From NCBI GenBank assembly GCA_947463775.1, contig CANHVD010000383.1:1-5980 (forward strand): a stretch of DNA of 5,980 nucleotides, in the 5' to 3' direction. This stretch comes from Planctomycetaceae bacterium (GTDB lineage Bacteria > Planctomycetota > Planctomycetia > Planctomycetales > Planctomycetaceae). Below the pieces are notes generated by a model. That model made no database searches. It was given only the letters and a program-made list of their open reading frames with translations, and was not told the DNA's origin. This document shows, piece by piece, positions 5,454 through 5,980 of this stretch (the first letter of the stretch is position 1; every line of letters starts with the position of its first letter). A program made the position numbers and the translations under genes.

Positions 5454-5489
5454 AAAGAAGCCCGGTTCGTTATCGAACCGGGCTTCTTT
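5454..5489 (+). terminator. Strong intrinsic terminator of the Hsp70 gene
   Basis: A perfect 16-bp stem (5454-5469 with 5474-5489) closed by the loop TTAT. The GC-rich core is GCCCGGTTCG, and the stem ends AAAGAA on the left and TTCTTT on the right. It lies 56 nt after the Hsp70 stop. The symmetric A/T ends mean it could work on either strand. Confidence 0.9.
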
Positions 5490-5761
5490 CGTGTGTAGGG
5501 CCGGCTTTGGCCAGCATTCACTTGTGAGTTGTGGACGACACATTATGACTGTGGACAACAAAGCCGGCAGAACTCCACACTACGAATTTTTGACACCCAT
5601 AATTGTTCCGCCGTCGTCTGGATTCAACACATTCGTCTTACAGGCTCTCTTGAACGTTTTTCGTTAATCAGCTTTGAGACCAGCGGTTCGACGAGTGAGG
5701 TTGCCTTAAGGGGTTGCCTCAATTAGTTCAGGCATCAATGGTCCCTGATGGAGCCACGCGC
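5490..5761. other. Intergenic region before the right-edge gene
   Basis: About 270 nt without a supportable gene. It contains a 10-bp inverted repeat GCCGGCTTTG (5500-5509) / CAAAGCCGGC (5559-5568), two near-identical TGTGGACRACA copies 20 bp apart (5530-5540, 5550-5560), a consensus -35-like TTGACA (5590-5595) without a good -10 at the right distance, and a short direct repeat GGTTGCC (5699-5705, 5712-5718) around the palindrome CCTTAAGG (5704-5711). Confidence 0.5.
5500..5568. repeat. 10-bp inverted repeat, possible second repeat element
   Basis: GCCGGCTTTG (5500-5509) is matched perfectly by CAAAGCCGGC (5559-5568). The left arm also folds locally as GCCGGC-TTTG-GCCAGC (5500-5515, one C-A mismatch) and is preceded by GTAG (5495-5498) with one intervening G, echoing the geometry of the REP-like units at 207-262. 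The internal 49 nt contain the TGTGGACRACA direct repeats. Confidence 0.35.
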
Positions 5762-5980
5762 ATGCGGCACGAAACGACGGCGGAAGAAAGTCCTCACTTT
5801 GGTGACAGTATTGGCGGTTCGAGTGTTGGCGGAAACCCCTATGAGATCCCTGCCTCCCTCAGTCACATCGCGGAAACTCGTTCGAACAGGGTACCGCGAG
5901 GCGTGCTGATTCCAGCCTCGATGAGCTGCATCGCTGGCACCACGATAGCCGGAGCGATCTTCGGGACACTTCTTTTCCCA
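5762..5980 (+). CDS. Unidentified small membrane protein, N-terminus only
   Basis: An open frame of 73 codons runs off the right edge. I do not recognise a family. The start at 5762 is preferred because GGAG (5750-5753) lies 8 nt upstream; an in-frame ATG at 5738 has no good ribosome site and would add 8 residues. The first 45 residues are polar, with a Gly/Ser-rich stretch GDSIGGSSVGG (14-24) followed by NPYEIPAS (25-32). NPYxxP motifs near the N-terminus are common in small membrane proteins of planctomycetes. A hydrophobic segment begins at about residue 47 (GVLIPASMSCIAG) and continues to the window edge, most likely a transmembrane helix with the polar N-terminus in the cytoplasm. Coding status is likely but not certain, since only part is visible. 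Confidence 0.55.
   Translation, partial: MRHETTAEESPHFGDSIGGSSVGGNPYEIPASLSHIAETRSNRVPRGVLIPASMSCIAGTTIAGAIFGTLLFP

Noticed and set aside
5590..5595. Consensus -35 box TTGACA for the right-edge gene
   Set aside because: No acceptable -10 lies 16-18 nt downstream. The nearby CATAAT (5598-5603) is too close to pair with it.
5437..5726. Short plus-strand frames after the Hsp70 gene
   Set aside because: They read through the terminator stem and repeat sequences, so they are not credible genes.

Overview
The window most resembles a planctomycete chromosome. This rests on an NPYEIP motif near the start of a small membrane protein (NPYxxP-type N-termini are common in that phylum), a YtrA-type GntR/ABC pair, and generous intergenic spacing. 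There is no rRNA or marker gene, so the assignment is an inference of moderate strength. I see no tRNA, rRNA, CRISPR array, insertion sequence or phage gene.

Layout: (1) 1-74, minus strand: the first 24 codons of a flavodoxin-like protein running off the left edge. (2) 75-441: a divergent intergenic region. It holds a 105-bp inverted-repeat element (179-283) containing two opposed hairpins, each directly preceded by GTAG, which looks like a REP pair (BIME). A smaller structured segment (299-331) follows, then a sigma70-like promoter whose -10 lies inside a perfect palindrome (397-409). (3) 442-3481, plus strand: a tightly packed three-gene operon of a GntR/YtrA-type repressor, an ABC ATPase and a large, apparently double-length ABC-2-type membrane protein. 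The genes are 2 nt apart and then overlap by 4 nt. (4) 3482-3819: an intergenic region with several small inverted repeats and two TTCCGGAA palindromes. (5) 3820-5397: a short Hsp70 (525 aa) with a complete ATPase site and a beta substrate domain, but no alpha-helical lid and a hydrophilic interdomain linker. It ends at a textbook 16-bp terminator (5454-5489). (6) 5490-5761: an intergenic region with a second, weaker repeat-like structure. (7) 5762-5980: the start of a small unidentified membrane protein running off the right edge.

How the parts work together: the GntR protein probably represses its own promoter, and so the whole operon, until an unknown signal (in characterised relatives, often cell-envelope or antibiotic stress) releases it. 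The ATPase and membrane protein would then form an exporter or envelope-stress ABC system. The Hsp70 gene is a separate transcription unit with no DnaJ or GrpE beside it here.

Most of the window is ordinary. The observations most worth following are the REP-like element, with base-pair covariation between its two hairpins, and the lid-less Hsp70 whose linker reads V-K-T-T-D where canonical DnaK has V-L-L-L-D. I found no evidence of a complete new system.
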